Source: UTCFX2 sp002050125 (GTDB lineage: Bacteria; Chloroflexota; Anaerolineae; Anaerolineales; UBA4823). Taken from it: a stretch of 64,000 bases of DNA. The position numbers and the translations under genes were made by a program. A model generated the notes under the pieces. That model searched no databases. It was not told where the DNA came from and was given only the letters and a program-made list of their open reading frames with translations. Where the stretch lies: the NCBI GenBank assembly GCA_027494035.1, contig JAOSJQ010000001.1:682001-746000 (forward strand). The letters run 5' to 3'. Positions 26,126 to 36,155 of the stretch are shown piece after piece (position 1 is the stretch's first letter; every line of letters begins with the position of its first letter).

Positions 26126-26695
26126 TTAGAAACCAGATGAAGGGGGGTTGCCGGCAGGGGGGAAACCCTGACCGCCCCAGCGGCCGCGGCCCATACCCTG
26201 GCAGCCGCCGAAACCGCCCTGCTGCTGCCGGTACTCCATCCGGCTCAGCATCCAATCCGCCTGCGCCTGGGTGATAACACCGGCTTCCACCATCTTGGCA
26301 AGCGCGGCTTTGCGCGCCTCGATCATCACCGCCTGGAACTCTTCCGCGCTCATGCCTTTGTCCTGAGCGACCTGCCACACCGTCTTGCCTGCGGCAAAGG
26401 CGGCTTGCAGGTCCGCCTCGGACATGCCCAGGCCTTCGGCAAGCGCAGCCTGCATGTATTCATGCATCGGGCCGTAGCCGTCCTGAGAGCGCTGTCCCCA
26501 CATTCCACCGGGCATCATTCCGCCGCGGGGCATCATCCCACCGCGACCTGGCATCATCCCGCCGCCATGCATTCCAGGCCCCCAGGGCGTTTGCGGCGCA
26601 GGGGGAGTGGGCGCCTGAGCGTTTGCGTAACTCACCCATCCAAAGGCTGCTACGCCAATGATCACCAGAGCTACGATTAAAGTGGTTTTTTTCAT
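26126..26695 (-). CDS. Secreted Met/Gly-rich protein, DUF2680-like
   Basis: A 189-residue exported protein. The signal peptide is MKKTTLIVALVIIGVAAFGWV...NAQA. Residues about 38-68 are a low-complexity segment with repeated GGMMP/RGGMMP units and His, a pattern seen in copper/silver-binding proteins. A helical domain follows (MSEADLQAAFAAGKTVWQVA, AGVITQAQADWMLSRM), resembling DUF2680-type repeats. The C-terminus is Gly/Gln-rich. It lies beside a two-component system whose sensor also carries Met-rich patches, and possible regulator sites lie upstream. Periplasmic or surface metal binding is inferred, not shown. Confidence 0.75.
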   Translation of the reverse strand: MKKTTLIVALVIIGVAAFGWVSYANAQAPTPPAPQTPWGPGMHGGGMMPGRGGMMPRGGMMPGGMWGQRSQDGYGPMHEYMQAALAEGLGMSEADLQAAFAAGKTVWQVAQDKGMSAEEFQAVMIEARKAALAKMVEAGVITQAQADWMLSRMEYRQQQGGFGGCQGMGRGRWGGQGFPPAGNPPSSGF

Positions 26696-26714
26696 TTGTC
26701 ATCTCCTTTTCAAT

Positions 26715-26746
26715 GTTCCAATATTACAAGGATCAGGCATTGGAAC
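26715..26746. promoter_or_regulatory. Inverted repeat upstream of the Met-rich protein gene
   Basis: GTTCCAAT (26715-26722) and ATTGGAAC (26739-26746) are perfect inverse copies 16 bases apart, 20-51 bases upstream of the start. Candidate operator. Confidence 0.4.
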
Positions 26747-26770
26747 TGACCTTATCATATCCTTGAGTTA

Positions 26771-26788
26771 TGAAGAAATTGTGAAGAA
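26771..26788. promoter_or_regulatory. 11-bp-period direct repeat, candidate response-regulator site
   Basis: TGAAGAA occurs at 26771-26777 and 26782-26788, an 11-base period. OmpR-family dimers typically bind tandem half-sites of this period. It is about 75-95 bases upstream of the Met-rich gene. Confidence 0.4.
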
Positions 26789-26821
26789 CTTATGGGGATG
26801 CTGTGTGGATCGGGCTAACCT

Positions 26822-28861
<2,040 letters not shown>

Positions 28862-28867
28862 GCGCCG

Positions 28868-28873
28868 ATTATA
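28868..28873 (-). promoter_or_regulatory. -10 box (TATAAT) immediately upstream of uvrB
   Basis: TATAAT is separated from the uvrB ATG by 6 bases, placing the expected transcription start at or near the start codon. An AGGAG overlaps the box. No clear -35 is seen. Confidence 0.5.
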
Positions 28874-28923
28874 CTCCTGTTCACTCAGGCTGCCCCGCGG
28901 GGTCAAAACGAGCATTCGCAAGA

Positions 28924-28952
28924 TTGACGGAAGCGGCTGGAAAGAGTATCAT
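28924..28952 (+). promoter_or_regulatory. Sigma-70-type promoter of rnpB
   Basis: TTGACG (28924-28929), a spacer of exactly 17 bases, then TATCAT (28947-28952). The RNase P RNA begins 9 bases further, where transcription is expected to start. Confidence 0.75.
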
Positions 28953-28960
28953 ACTCATAC

Positions 28961-29398
28961 CAGGTCGGTCGGGCGATCGCTGGACGATCAAGCTGATGCA
29001 AGATTGGTTCAGAGGAAAGTCCGCACTCCGTAGAGCGCGCTGCCGGGTAACACCCGGGGCGGGGGCTGGCTGCCAATCCACGGATTGGCGGGCGGTTACC
29101 TGCCGGATCGGGCCACAGAGACACAGCGCCGGCGCAGCCGGCAAGGGTGAAAAGGTGGTGTAAGAGACCACCGGCGCGCCTGGCAACAGGCGCGGCCAGG
29201 CAACCCCCAGCGGGAGCAAAGCCAAGCAGGGACAAACGGGCGCAAGCCCGGGGAGGCGGCTCGTCTCCCTCGCGCTCTTTACCGAGCGCCAGAGTCCCGG
29301 GTAGGCTGCACGAGCGGCGCGGAGACGCGCCGCCCAGATAGATGATCGCCGGGGCAGGGCGACCTGCCTTACAGAATGCGGCTTACAGACCGGCCTGG
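28961..29398 (+). ncRNA. rnpB: RNase P RNA (bacterial type A)
   Basis: Catalytic RNA of RNase P, which removes 5' leaders from tRNA precursors. Universal signatures are present in order: GAGGAAAGTCCGCACTCC (5' core), CCACAGAGACA, GGGTGAAAAGGTGGTGTAAG, GGCAAC and GTAGGCTGCACGAG segments, and the 3' core ACAGAATGCGGCTTACAG. The ends pair as helix P1: CAGGTCGGTC (28961-28970) with GACCGGCCTG (29388-29397). The length of about 438 bases is within the normal bacterial range. The ends are inferred from P1. No clear terminator follows. Confidence 0.95.
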
Positions 29399-29504
29399 AC
29401 AAACCCCCCTCAGGAATTATTCACTATCCTCTAATGCACACAGCATAACAGGATGATTATGATTGTGTTTGTAGCATTAAAGAATTCTTTGTCAGGAGGG
29501 CAGC

Positions 29505-30071
29505 ATGGCAACACAAATCCGGGGTCAATACATTACCATATCCGACCCACCCATAGTCAAGGAACTGTTTGGCAACACCCGTTGGGCTTGGCTCTGGTTG
29601 ATCGCCAGAGTCTATCTTGGGTATAACTGGCTGAATGCGGCGTCGGGAAAACTGAGCAACCCAGCCTGGACGGTTACGGGTGAGGCGCTGAAGGGTTTTT
29701 GGGCGCAAGCGGCTGCCGTTCCAGAGGCGCCGGCAAAATCTGCGATCGCATTCAATTGGTATCGCGCCTTCATCCAGTTCCTCCTGGACACTGGCAGCTA
29801 TGTCTGGTTTGCCAAGCTGATCGTTGCAGGCGAGCTTCTGATCGGCATTGCGCTGATCCTGGGAGCTTTCACGGGCATCGCGGCTTTTATGGGCGGCTTT
29901 ATGAACTGGAATTTCATGATGGCTGGCAGCGCCAGCATCAACCCGGTCCTGTTCTCCCTTTCGATCCTGCTCATCCTGGCTTGGAAGACCGCCGGATGGT
30001 GGGGTCTGGACCGCTGGCTGTTATCCCAATTGGGCACGCCCTGGAGACCTGGGAAGCTGTTTGCCGAGTAA
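29505..30071 (+). CDS. DoxX-family membrane protein
   Basis: A 188-residue protein with about four membrane segments (WLWLIARVYLGYNWL, LIVAGELLIGIALILGAF, FMGGFMNWNFMMAG, LFSLSILLILAW). The pattern is typical of DoxX/TQO small-subunit relatives, associated with quinone-linked thiosulfate oxidation in archaea but of unclear function in most bacteria. A CAGGAGGGCAGC ribosome-binding site precedes the ATG. It stands alone between rnpB and the acetyltransferase. Confidence 0.85.
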   Translation: MATQIRGQYITISDPPIVKELFGNTRWAWLWLIARVYLGYNWLNAASGKLSNPAWTVTGEALKGFWAQAAAVPEAPAKSAIAFNWYRAFIQFLLDTGSYVWFAKLIVAGELLIGIALILGAFTGIAAFMGGFMNWNFMMAGSASINPVLFSLSILLILAWKTAGWWGLDRWLLSQLGTPWRPGKLFAE

Positions 30072-30214
30072 GCGGCATGATGCGCCGCCCATAAGGGGAT
30101 CTTTGCGGCGGCGCACCGCATAAGCCAACCGCGCGCCCGTGTTGTGCAATAACAAGGCGAAATGAAGTCTCGTGTGGATCAAGGTATAATATCCACAGGA
30201 GGCTTCTAGCTGTT

Positions 30215-30766
30215 ATGGCTCTAGCAGCCTATCCAAGCACATACATAGAAGAGATTACACTAAAAGACGGTACGCGCGTGACCCTGCGCCCGATCCGTCC
30301 CGACGACGCTGCGCGCCTCCAACAGGGCTTTCGCATGCTCACCCCTCAGACCATCTACCTGCGCTTTCTGGACTTCGCCAAAGAACTCAGCGATAAACAA
30401 GCCTGTTTCCTGGCGGAAGTCGACTATCAGCAGCGCATGGCGCTGGTGGGCGTCATCCAGGAGGAGGGCGAGGAGCGCCTGGCGGCAGTGGCGCGCTACG
30501 ACATGCTGCCCGACCGGCTCGGTTTGGCGGAAGCTGCGATTGTGGTGCGCGACGATTACCAGAACCGCGGCTTAGGCACCCAGATCATGCTGAAACTGAT
30601 CCAGTACGCGTGCGCGCACGGCGTACAAGCTTTTATCGCGACGATCCACAATTCCAACCTGGATATCATGCGCTTCATCCGCAAAAGCGAGCTGCCGTTC
30701 AAAAAAGAGCTGCTCGAGCCGGGCATCTGGGAAGTCTGCATCGACCTCACCCCACTCAAATGCTAA
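30215..30766 (+). CDS. GNAT-family N-acetyltransferase
   Basis: A 183-residue GNAT domain. The acetyl-CoA loop is visible as DDYQNRGLGTQIM (the R/Q-x-x-G-x-G/A motif), preceded by EAAIVVRDDY. The N-terminal part, starting ITLKDGTRVTLRPIRPDDA, resembles the acetyltransferase domain of Pat-type protein acetyltransferases, but no nucleotide-binding domain is attached. Substrate unknown. GGTATAAT at 30183-30190 and an AGGAGG site precede it. Confidence 0.86.
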   Translation: MALAAYPSTYIEEITLKDGTRVTLRPIRPDDAARLQQGFRMLTPQTIYLRFLDFAKELSDKQACFLAEVDYQQRMALVGVIQEEGEERLAAVARYDMLPDRLGLAEAAIVVRDDYQNRGLGTQIMLKLIQYACAHGVQAFIATIHNSNLDIMRFIRKSELPFKKELLEPGIWEVCIDLTPLKC

Positions 30767-31010
30767 CTCGAAGGGTCAACCGAACGGTCAGCCGCCCTCT
30801 TTGAGGGGTTTCAGAGCTGTCTACCTAATCTATCGGTCCGCGCTGCGCTGAGCGCCGCTCCGTCATTTCGCGCGCTGTGTAACCTCGAGCAAGGCGAATG
30901 ACCGAATGACACACCCATGCTATTCGGTCTGTCATCCACGTCCGCCACATTTTTACGTATCGGTTGGCTGGCGCGCGGCGCGGCAAAAAAGTGGCTTTGC
31001 GTTGCAGAAT

Positions 31011-31020
31011 CGGGTATAAT
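31011..31020 (+). promoter_or_regulatory. Extended -10 promoter (CGGGTATAAT)
   Basis: TATAAT at 31015-31020, 28 bases before the GTG start at 31049. The same ten bases occur upstream of tRNA-Gly (50168-50177), suggesting a recurrent G-rich extended -10. Confidence 0.45.
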
Positions 31021-31048
31021 CCGTGAAATTTATCCAAGGAGTTTAACG

Positions 31049-31363
31049 GTGGCAAAAGCAGAGATTAATGCAGGTATTTGTGGTTTCAAAACAATCGTAA
31101 CCGCTACGACGAATGGATCAATGGTCGACCTCACAATCGAGAGCGAGTGCAAAGCCATTCAGGAGCTTGCCAAGCACCTCACGCGGGTAGATCCGCTCCA
31201 AGAAATTTCTGCCCAGCGCAAATTGACCAGCATCCTGGAGTTGGGCGCTAAACACTGCGCGCACGCTGCCTGCCCGGTACCCGTGGGGGTCGTCAAGGCA
31301 GTCGAGGTTGAAGCGGGGTTAGCCCTGCCAGCAGAAGCTTCAATTAAGTTATCAAAAACCTAA
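31049..31363 (+). CDS. Small four-cysteine protein (DUF6951-like)
   Basis: A 104-residue cytoplasmic protein starting at GTG 31049, which has AAGGAG at 31036-31041; an upstream in-frame extension has no such site. Cys residues fall at 11 (NAGICGF), 34 (ESECKAI), 70 and 75 (HCAHAAC), so a metal site or redox-active pair is plausible. The N-terminal AGICGF segment resembles DUF6951 proteins of anaerobes. Function unknown. It converges with the ftsK gene. Confidence 0.75.
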   Translation: MAKAEINAGICGFKTIVTATTNGSMVDLTIESECKAIQELAKHLTRVDPLQEISAQRKLTSILELGAKHCAHAACPVPVGVVKAVEVEAGLALPAEASIKLSKT

Positions 31364-31370
31364 GAATAGT

Positions 31371-31400
31371 CCCTGGCTGCGCCAGGGCGGCGCTTGCGCC
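31371..31400. terminator. Hairpins in the convergent gap before ftsK's stop
   Basis: CCCTGGC-TGC-GCCAGGG (31371-31387) is followed directly by GGCGGCGC-TT-GCGCCGC. They lie between two converging genes. There is no T-run, so termination strength is uncertain. Confidence 0.4.
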
Positions 31401-31402
31401 GC

Positions 31403-33613
31403 TCAAAAGCCCTCGTCCAAAGCGTCATCCGGCGCTATCAGCACCTCGCGCTCGCGCCCCCCGCCCTGCGAGGGACCGATCACGCCCAGTTCTTCCAGTT
31501 CGTCCATCAACCGCGCTGCGCGGGGATAGCCGATCCGCAGCTTGCGCTGCAACATGGAGGCGCTGGCGCGCTGGCTGTTCTGCACGATCGTGATCGCCTG
31601 TTCGACCAGGTCGTCTTTTTCTGCCAGGGCATGCTCCTGGGCAATTGTCTCCTCCCAGGGAGGCGTTTCGTCCCCTGGCTGGGCAGCTTCCGTCCAGGTC
31701 CTTTGCCAGAAGTTGATCGTCCGCTCGACCTCAGAATCGCTCACCATCACGCCCTGCAGCCGCGCCGGCCCCGAAGCCTCGGGCGGCAGGAAAAGCATAT
31801 CGCCGTGACCCAGCAGCAACTCGGCGCCAACCGTGTCCAATATCACGCGCGAATCGACCGAGGAAGCCACCGTGAAGGCAATCCTGGCGGGGAAGTTGGC
31901 TTTGATCAAACCGGTCACCACCTCGATGCTGGGGCGCTGGGTCGCAACCACCAGATGAATGCCGGTGGCGCGCGCCATTTGCGCCAGACGCACCAGCGTG
32001 TGCTCGGTCTGGTCGGGGACGCTCATCATCAGGTCCGCCAGTTCATCGATGATCACCACAATATGCGGCAGCGGCTGCTCGCCTCTGCGCCGGCGGATCT
32101 TGCGGTTGTACGAGTCGATGTTGCGCGAGTGCGAGCTCTCCAGCACCTTGTAACGCCGGTCCATCTCCGCCACCGTCCAATGCAGCACCCCTAAAATGCG
32201 CTGTATCTCGGTCTCCACTTTTCCATATAGATGCGGCAGTCCGTTGAAGCGCACCAGTTCGACCATTTTAGGATCGATCATCACCAGCCGCAAATCCTCG
32301 GGGGTGTTGTTCATCACCAAGCAGGTCGTCAGCGCCGCCAGGCAAACCGACTTGCCCGAGCCGGTCGTCCCGGCGATCAACAGGTGCGGCATACGCGCCA
32401 GGTCGGCGATGTAGGGCGCGCCGGAAACATCCCGTCCCAGGGCAACCGCAAGCGGAGAATTGACCTTGTAGAACGCCTCCGATTCGAGCATCGGGCGCAG
32501 CCGCACAATAGTCGCACGGGCGTTTGGCACTTCGATCCCGACGTACGGTCGCCCGGGCACCGGCGCCTCGATCCGCAGCCGTTCGGCTGCCAGCGCCAGC
32601 GTCAGGTCCCGCCCGAGGGCGGAGATTTGCGCTACGCGCACCTTCTGGCGCGCAGCATCGCCGTTTTCGCTGTTGGATTCTTTTTCTACATAACCCGGCT
32701 CGACAGCAAACTGGGTCACGGTCAGGCCCACGCGGAAACCCACGACCCGGGCGGGAATGCCAAACTCAGCCAACGTCTTTTCGATCAGCCCGGCTGTCTG
32801 ATTAATATGGCGTTCGTCGGGCCGGTTAGCCTGCTCGTTGACCAGCATATCCAGCGCCGGTAAACGGGGGTCGCGTTCCAGCGGTTCGGCTCGGGAGCCG
32901 CTCTTCATTCTCGATCCGAAAACTTTTGCGAAATTGCGGCGGCAACGCCAGTTTGCGCGGCGCGGCTGCCGCCGGTTGCGTGGAAGCAGCCCCTTGCAGA
33001 GGCGCTTCAATCACGACGGGCGCTTCTTCGACAAACCGGGAAGCCGCCCGCGCCCCGGAATGCCGAACTGCCCGCCACGGCAGCCCGCTGGCTGTAATCA
33101 CCGCGATCAGGAAGATGCCCCCAGCAGCGCTCCTAAAACCAGCGGGACGCCCAGCGGTCCAAGCAGCAGGCTGAGCAGTTCTCCCAGCCCCCAACCCACC
33201 CTGCCCCCATCCAGACCCACTTCCGCCCGGGCGGGGTCGAGACCGCCAGCCACAGCCAGCAGAGCCAGCGAAGCAAACGCCGCCACTTCAAGCGCAAACA
33301 GGCGCAGCCAGAAGCGCCCAGTCGGAGACTCGCCCTCGGCGCGGCGTTTGAGCGCCCAAAATCCCAGCAGCCCGAAAACTAAAACAAACCAGAAGCTGCC
33401 CCATCCAAAGAACCTTCTCAGCGTTTCAGCCCACCTTAAAAGCAGTCCGCCAGCCAGGTGTGGCAGCGAGAGCGCGACCAGCGTCATCAGCGCCAGGGCA
33501 AGCAGCGACACTCCGGCGATATCGCGCAGGTAGGGCTGAAAACGGGTCAGGAGGGACAGCAGATCGACCCGCGAATCTTCCGCGGCGGGCGGTCGGAGAG
33601 TTTGCTTTGACAT
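31403..33613 (-). pseudogene. ftsK: DNA translocase FtsK/SpoIIIE, two frameshifts
   Basis: A gene of about 735 codons read in three successive frames. Part one (ATG 33613 to about 33118) encodes four membrane helices. Part two (to about 32893) encodes the linker. Part three encodes the motor: AGTTGSGKS (Walker A), VVIIDELADLMM (Walker B) and a C-terminal gamma winged helix (RIGYPRAARLMDELEELG). The first break is in a run of five C (33118-33122; six needed). The second is at GGG 32893-32895 (one fewer needed). FtsK segregates chromosome termini at the septum and is normally essential or important, so sequence errors are more likely than decay. A TATAAT lies 8 bases before the ATG. Confidence 0.88.
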
Positions 33614-33621
33614 TACAGAAT

Positions 33622-33627
33622 ATTATA
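33622..33627 (-). promoter_or_regulatory. -10 box (TATAAT) immediately upstream of ftsK
   Basis: TATAAT with 8 bases to the ATG at 33613 and no Shine-Dalgarno sequence between them: a probable leaderless start. Confidence 0.5.
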
Positions 33628-33700
33628 GCATCATGAGCATGGATCGGATTTCAAGCTTCAGATCGATCTGGCAGCCGGCTCGCGCGCGGCGCGGCAAAGC

Positions 33701-34675
33701 TCAACCGCGGCCTCCCCGGTCTTCTGCCAATTCAGCCGTCTGCGCTTGCCCAGTCCGTGCTTCGCCGCGCGTTGCCAGGTAGATGCCCGCCAGGATGAGC
33801 GCCATTCCAACAGCTTTGAGCGCGGTGATCCGCTCATCGAAGAGAAAAAACGCCAGGATGGAAGAGCCAACCGGCTCGCCCAAAACCGCGATCGAAACAA
33901 ACGCCGCCGATAAGTAAGCCAGAGCCCAGTTGTAGGAAGTGTGTCCGATCAACTGCGGCACGAGCGCCACCGCCAGCAGCCACACATAAGTCAGCCGCGA
34001 AAATCCGAACATCGGCAAACCCATGGCGCGCACCGCCAGCGCCAGCGCAATCGCCGCCATGCCATATACCAGGAAGATGTAAGTCAACAGCGAGAAACCT
34101 GAGCGTAGCCGGCGCCCGATGATCAAATAGACCGCCCCGCTCACGCCTCCCCCCAACGCCAACAGGTCGCCCAAGAATGCCCCCCCGCGCACGAGTTCTG
34201 GCGCGGAGGGACAGGACAGCCCGGCGCTGCTCCAGGTGCAGGTGTCGCCGAAAGCCACAATCGAGCTGCCCGCCAGCGCCAGCAGCATCCCCGCCGCCAT
34301 GGGGCGTGAGAGCGGTTCTTTGAGCGCGAGCGGCGAGAGCAGCGCCACCCACAAAGGCGCAGTTGAAACCAGCACAACCGAACTGGCGACCGAAGTCAAA
34401 GCCAGCGAGGAGATCCACAGGGCAACGTGCAGCGCCAGGAACAACCCCGAAAGCAGCGCCAGACCTAACTCGTCCGACCGCAGCGCCGCCAGTTCCCTCC
34501 TTCGGCGCCCCAGCGCAAAGGGCGTCAGCGCCAGCGTAGCCAGCCCCAGCCGCCATGCCGCAATCGTAAGCGAAGGCGCCTCTGCCTGCGCAAAACGGAT
34601 GAGAATCGACGCGGCAGAGACAGCCAACACCCCAATTCCAAGCACAAGGATGGGCGGTACAGGCGGGCGGCGCAC
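33701..34675 (-). CDS. EamA/DMT-family transporter
   Basis: About 324 residues with ten membrane helices in two EamA repeats, for example LVLGIGVLAVSAASILIRF and LIGHTSYNWALAYLSAAFVSIAVLGEP. The second repeat carries the conserved GEPV before the last helices. EamA proteins export metabolites, often amino acids; the substrate is unknown. The GTG start at 34675 is chosen because a TATAAT lies 6 bases upstream. The alternative ATG at 34696 lies inside a palindromic terminator. The C-terminal tail is hydrophilic. Confidence 0.87.
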   Translation of the reverse strand: MRRPPVPPILVLGIGVLAVSAASILIRFAQAEAPSLTIAAWRLGLATLALTPFALGRRRRELAALRSDELGLALLSGLFLALHVALWISSLALTSVASSVVLVSTAPLWVALLSPLALKEPLSRPMAAGMLLALAGSSIVAFGDTCTWSSAGLSCPSAPELVRGGAFLGDLLALGGGVSGAVYLIIGRRLRSGFSLLTYIFLVYGMAAIALALAVRAMGLPMFGFSRLTYVWLLAVALVPQLIGHTSYNWALAYLSAAFVSIAVLGEPVGSSILAFFLFDERITALKAVGMALILAGIYLATRGEARTGQAQTAELAEDRGGRG

Positions 34676-34681
34676 GCAGCT

Positions 34682-34687
34682 ATTATA
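34682..34687 (-). promoter_or_regulatory. -10 box (TATAAT) immediately upstream of the EamA gene
   Basis: TATAAT, 6 bases, then GTG. It directly follows the palindrome that should end the superoxide dismutase transcript, so one transcript ends where the next begins. Confidence 0.5.
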
Positions 34688-34689
34688 AA

Positions 34690-34727
34690 GGATCATGGGG
34701 CGCTCGAATTCGAGCGCCCCATGATCC
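34690..34727 (-). terminator. Perfect 38-bp palindrome, probable terminator of the sod gene
   Basis: Bases 34690-34708 are the exact reverse complement of 34709-34727, centred on AATT. On the minus strand the hairpin is followed by TTTAT. It lies 33 bases past the dismutase stop. Confidence 0.75.
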
Positions 34728-34759
34728 GAAAAACAACCTAAAAGTGCAAGGCGGGCAGT

Positions 34760-35367
34760 TTAGCGCGCCGCCTGGTAGAGCGAATTCACAAAGTCCCAGT
34801 TCACCACGCTCCAGAAATTCTTGATATATTCGGGGCGGCGGTTCTGATACTTGAGATAATAAGCGTGTTCCCAAACATCCAGCCCAAGCACCGGCGTCTG
34901 TCCATCCATCAGCGGACTGTCTTGGTTGGCGGTTGAGAGAACCTGAAGCTTCTTATTGCCGTCGACCACCAACCAAGCCCAACCGGAACCAAAGCGCGTG
35001 GCAGCCGCTGCGCTGAATTTCTCGACAAAACTGTCGAATGAGCCAAAAGTGCTGTTGATCTCGTCCGCGAGTTTGCCGCTGGGGCTCTTGCTTCCACCCG
35101 GAGCAATCCAGTCCCAGAAAAGGGTATGATTGGCATGCCCGCCGCCATTGTTGCGCACGGCGGTGCGGATGCCTTCAGGCGCCTGATTGATGTTCCGCAG
35201 AATCCACTCTACGGATTTCCCTCCAGTTCGGGCGCGCTTTCGAGCGCCTTGTTCAAATTGGCGACATAAGCTCCGTGGTGTTTATCGTGATGGATCTCCA
35301 TCGTCATCGCGTCGATGACAGGCTCAAGTGCATTAAAAGCGTATTTCAGTGGCGGTAGTTCGAACAT
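34760..35367 (-). pseudogene. sod: Fe/Mn superoxide dismutase, frameshifted
   Basis: About 202 codons. From ATG 35367 (GGGAGAT site upstream) the chain reads MFELPPLKYAFNALEPVIDA and holds a metal His in EIHHDKHHGAY. It then stops at a premature TAG after LEGNP. The other frame continues EGKSVEWILRNINQAPEGI and contains the remaining ligands (GGGHANHTLFW, DVWEHAYY). One extra base near the CCC at 35219-35221 restores a single frame. The enzyme converts superoxide to oxygen and peroxide. Given full conservation on both sides, a sequence error is more likely than a real lesion. It is divergent from the ferredoxin gene. Confidence 0.87.
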
Positions 35368-35551
35368 GGATATCTCCCTTAGTTGTACTATTTGAATGAA
35401 AGATCGACTGACTTTCGAATGTTACTATAATTTATCTCATTAGTCAATTTTTATGGTATAAGAAATGTATAAGAAAGCCCAAAAAGGATAAACCCTTTAA
35501 CTGAAGCTCGCCCTAAAACTTGACCGCATCCGGTTTAGTTTGCCGGATTGC

Positions 35552-35580
35552 TTGACAAAGCAGGAAGGGGAGGCTAGAAT
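35552..35580 (+). promoter_or_regulatory. Sigma-70-type promoter of the ferredoxin gene
   Basis: TTGACA (35552-35557), a 17-base spacer, then TAGAAT (35575-35580). A second TATAAT lies at 35598-35603. These occupy the 305-base gap between the divergent dismutase and ferredoxin genes; nothing else recognisable is in that gap. Confidence 0.7.
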
Positions 35581-35672
35581 TTTCATAACGCAAGTGATAT
35601 AATTAAGTACACTAAAAGCTACACGAACTACACTTATCCTACAAACCTAATCCTACACAGGAGGAACGTTCC

Positions 35673-36074
35673 ATGACCTATATCATTACCAGCCTTTGCT
35701 TGCGCGACTCCAGTTGCGTGGATGTTTGCCCGGTGGAATGCATCTTGCCTGGTAAACCGATCGACGAATGGCCGCTTTACTATATCGACCCCGACACCTG
35801 CATCGACTGCGGCGCCTGCGTCCCCGAATGCCCCTTCGAAGCCATCTTCCCCGAAGATGAGGTCCCGGCTGCCTACACCGCCAAAGGCGGCGAGTTCATC
35901 AGCCGGCTCGGTCTGACCGAGCATTACGAAGGCGCCAATGAGCACGGAGAGCCGGTTATTCTCGATTGCGTGCGCGCCCTCGAACCCGGCGAAGTGGTGG
36001 ATCTCACCGAGGATATCCAGAGCAACTACGATTACTTCACTGAAGGTCCCGGTTACAAAGCTCTCGATATGTAA
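35673..36074 (+). CDS. Ferredoxin, two-cluster (7Fe/8Fe type)
   Basis: A 133-residue electron carrier with an AGGAGG ribosome-binding site. Cysteines C9, C15, C19 and C23 (SSCVDVCPVECI) form the first set, and C43, C46, C49 and C53 (CIDCGACVPECP) the second. The irregular first set resembles FdxA-type ferredoxins, which carry one 3Fe-4S and one 4Fe-4S cluster. An acidic C-terminal extension of about 70 residues follows. It has its own strong promoter and terminator, so it is monocistronic. The redox partner is unknown. Confidence 0.92.
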   Translation: MTYIITSLCLRDSSCVDVCPVECILPGKPIDEWPLYYIDPDTCIDCGACVPECPFEAIFPEDEVPAAYTAKGGEFISRLGLTEHYEGANEHGEPVILDCVRALEPGEVVDLTEDIQSNYDYFTEGPGYKALDM

Positions 36075-36089
36075 TGGGCGATTTATAAC

Positions 36090-36124
36090 AAAAAAGCGAG
36101 CGGGCTGCCCGCTCGCTTTTTTTT
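36090..36124. terminator. Strong bidirectional terminator
   Basis: GCGAGCGGGC (36096-36105) pairs with GCCCGCTCGC (36107-36116) around a single base. A-runs lie before and T8 after, so it can end both the ferredoxin transcript and the converging lipoprotein transcript. Confidence 0.9.
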
Positions 36125-36155
36125 ATTGCTTATCTACAAGCTTGCCAAAAGGACC

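Noticed and set aside
29040..29340. Small open frames within the RNase P RNA region on both strands
   Set aside because: The region matches RNase P RNA core motifs and helix P1; the frames are incidental.
31394..32194. 266-codon plus-strand frame opposite ftsK
   Set aside because: Antisense to the conserved FtsK motor domain, His/Arg-rich shadow.
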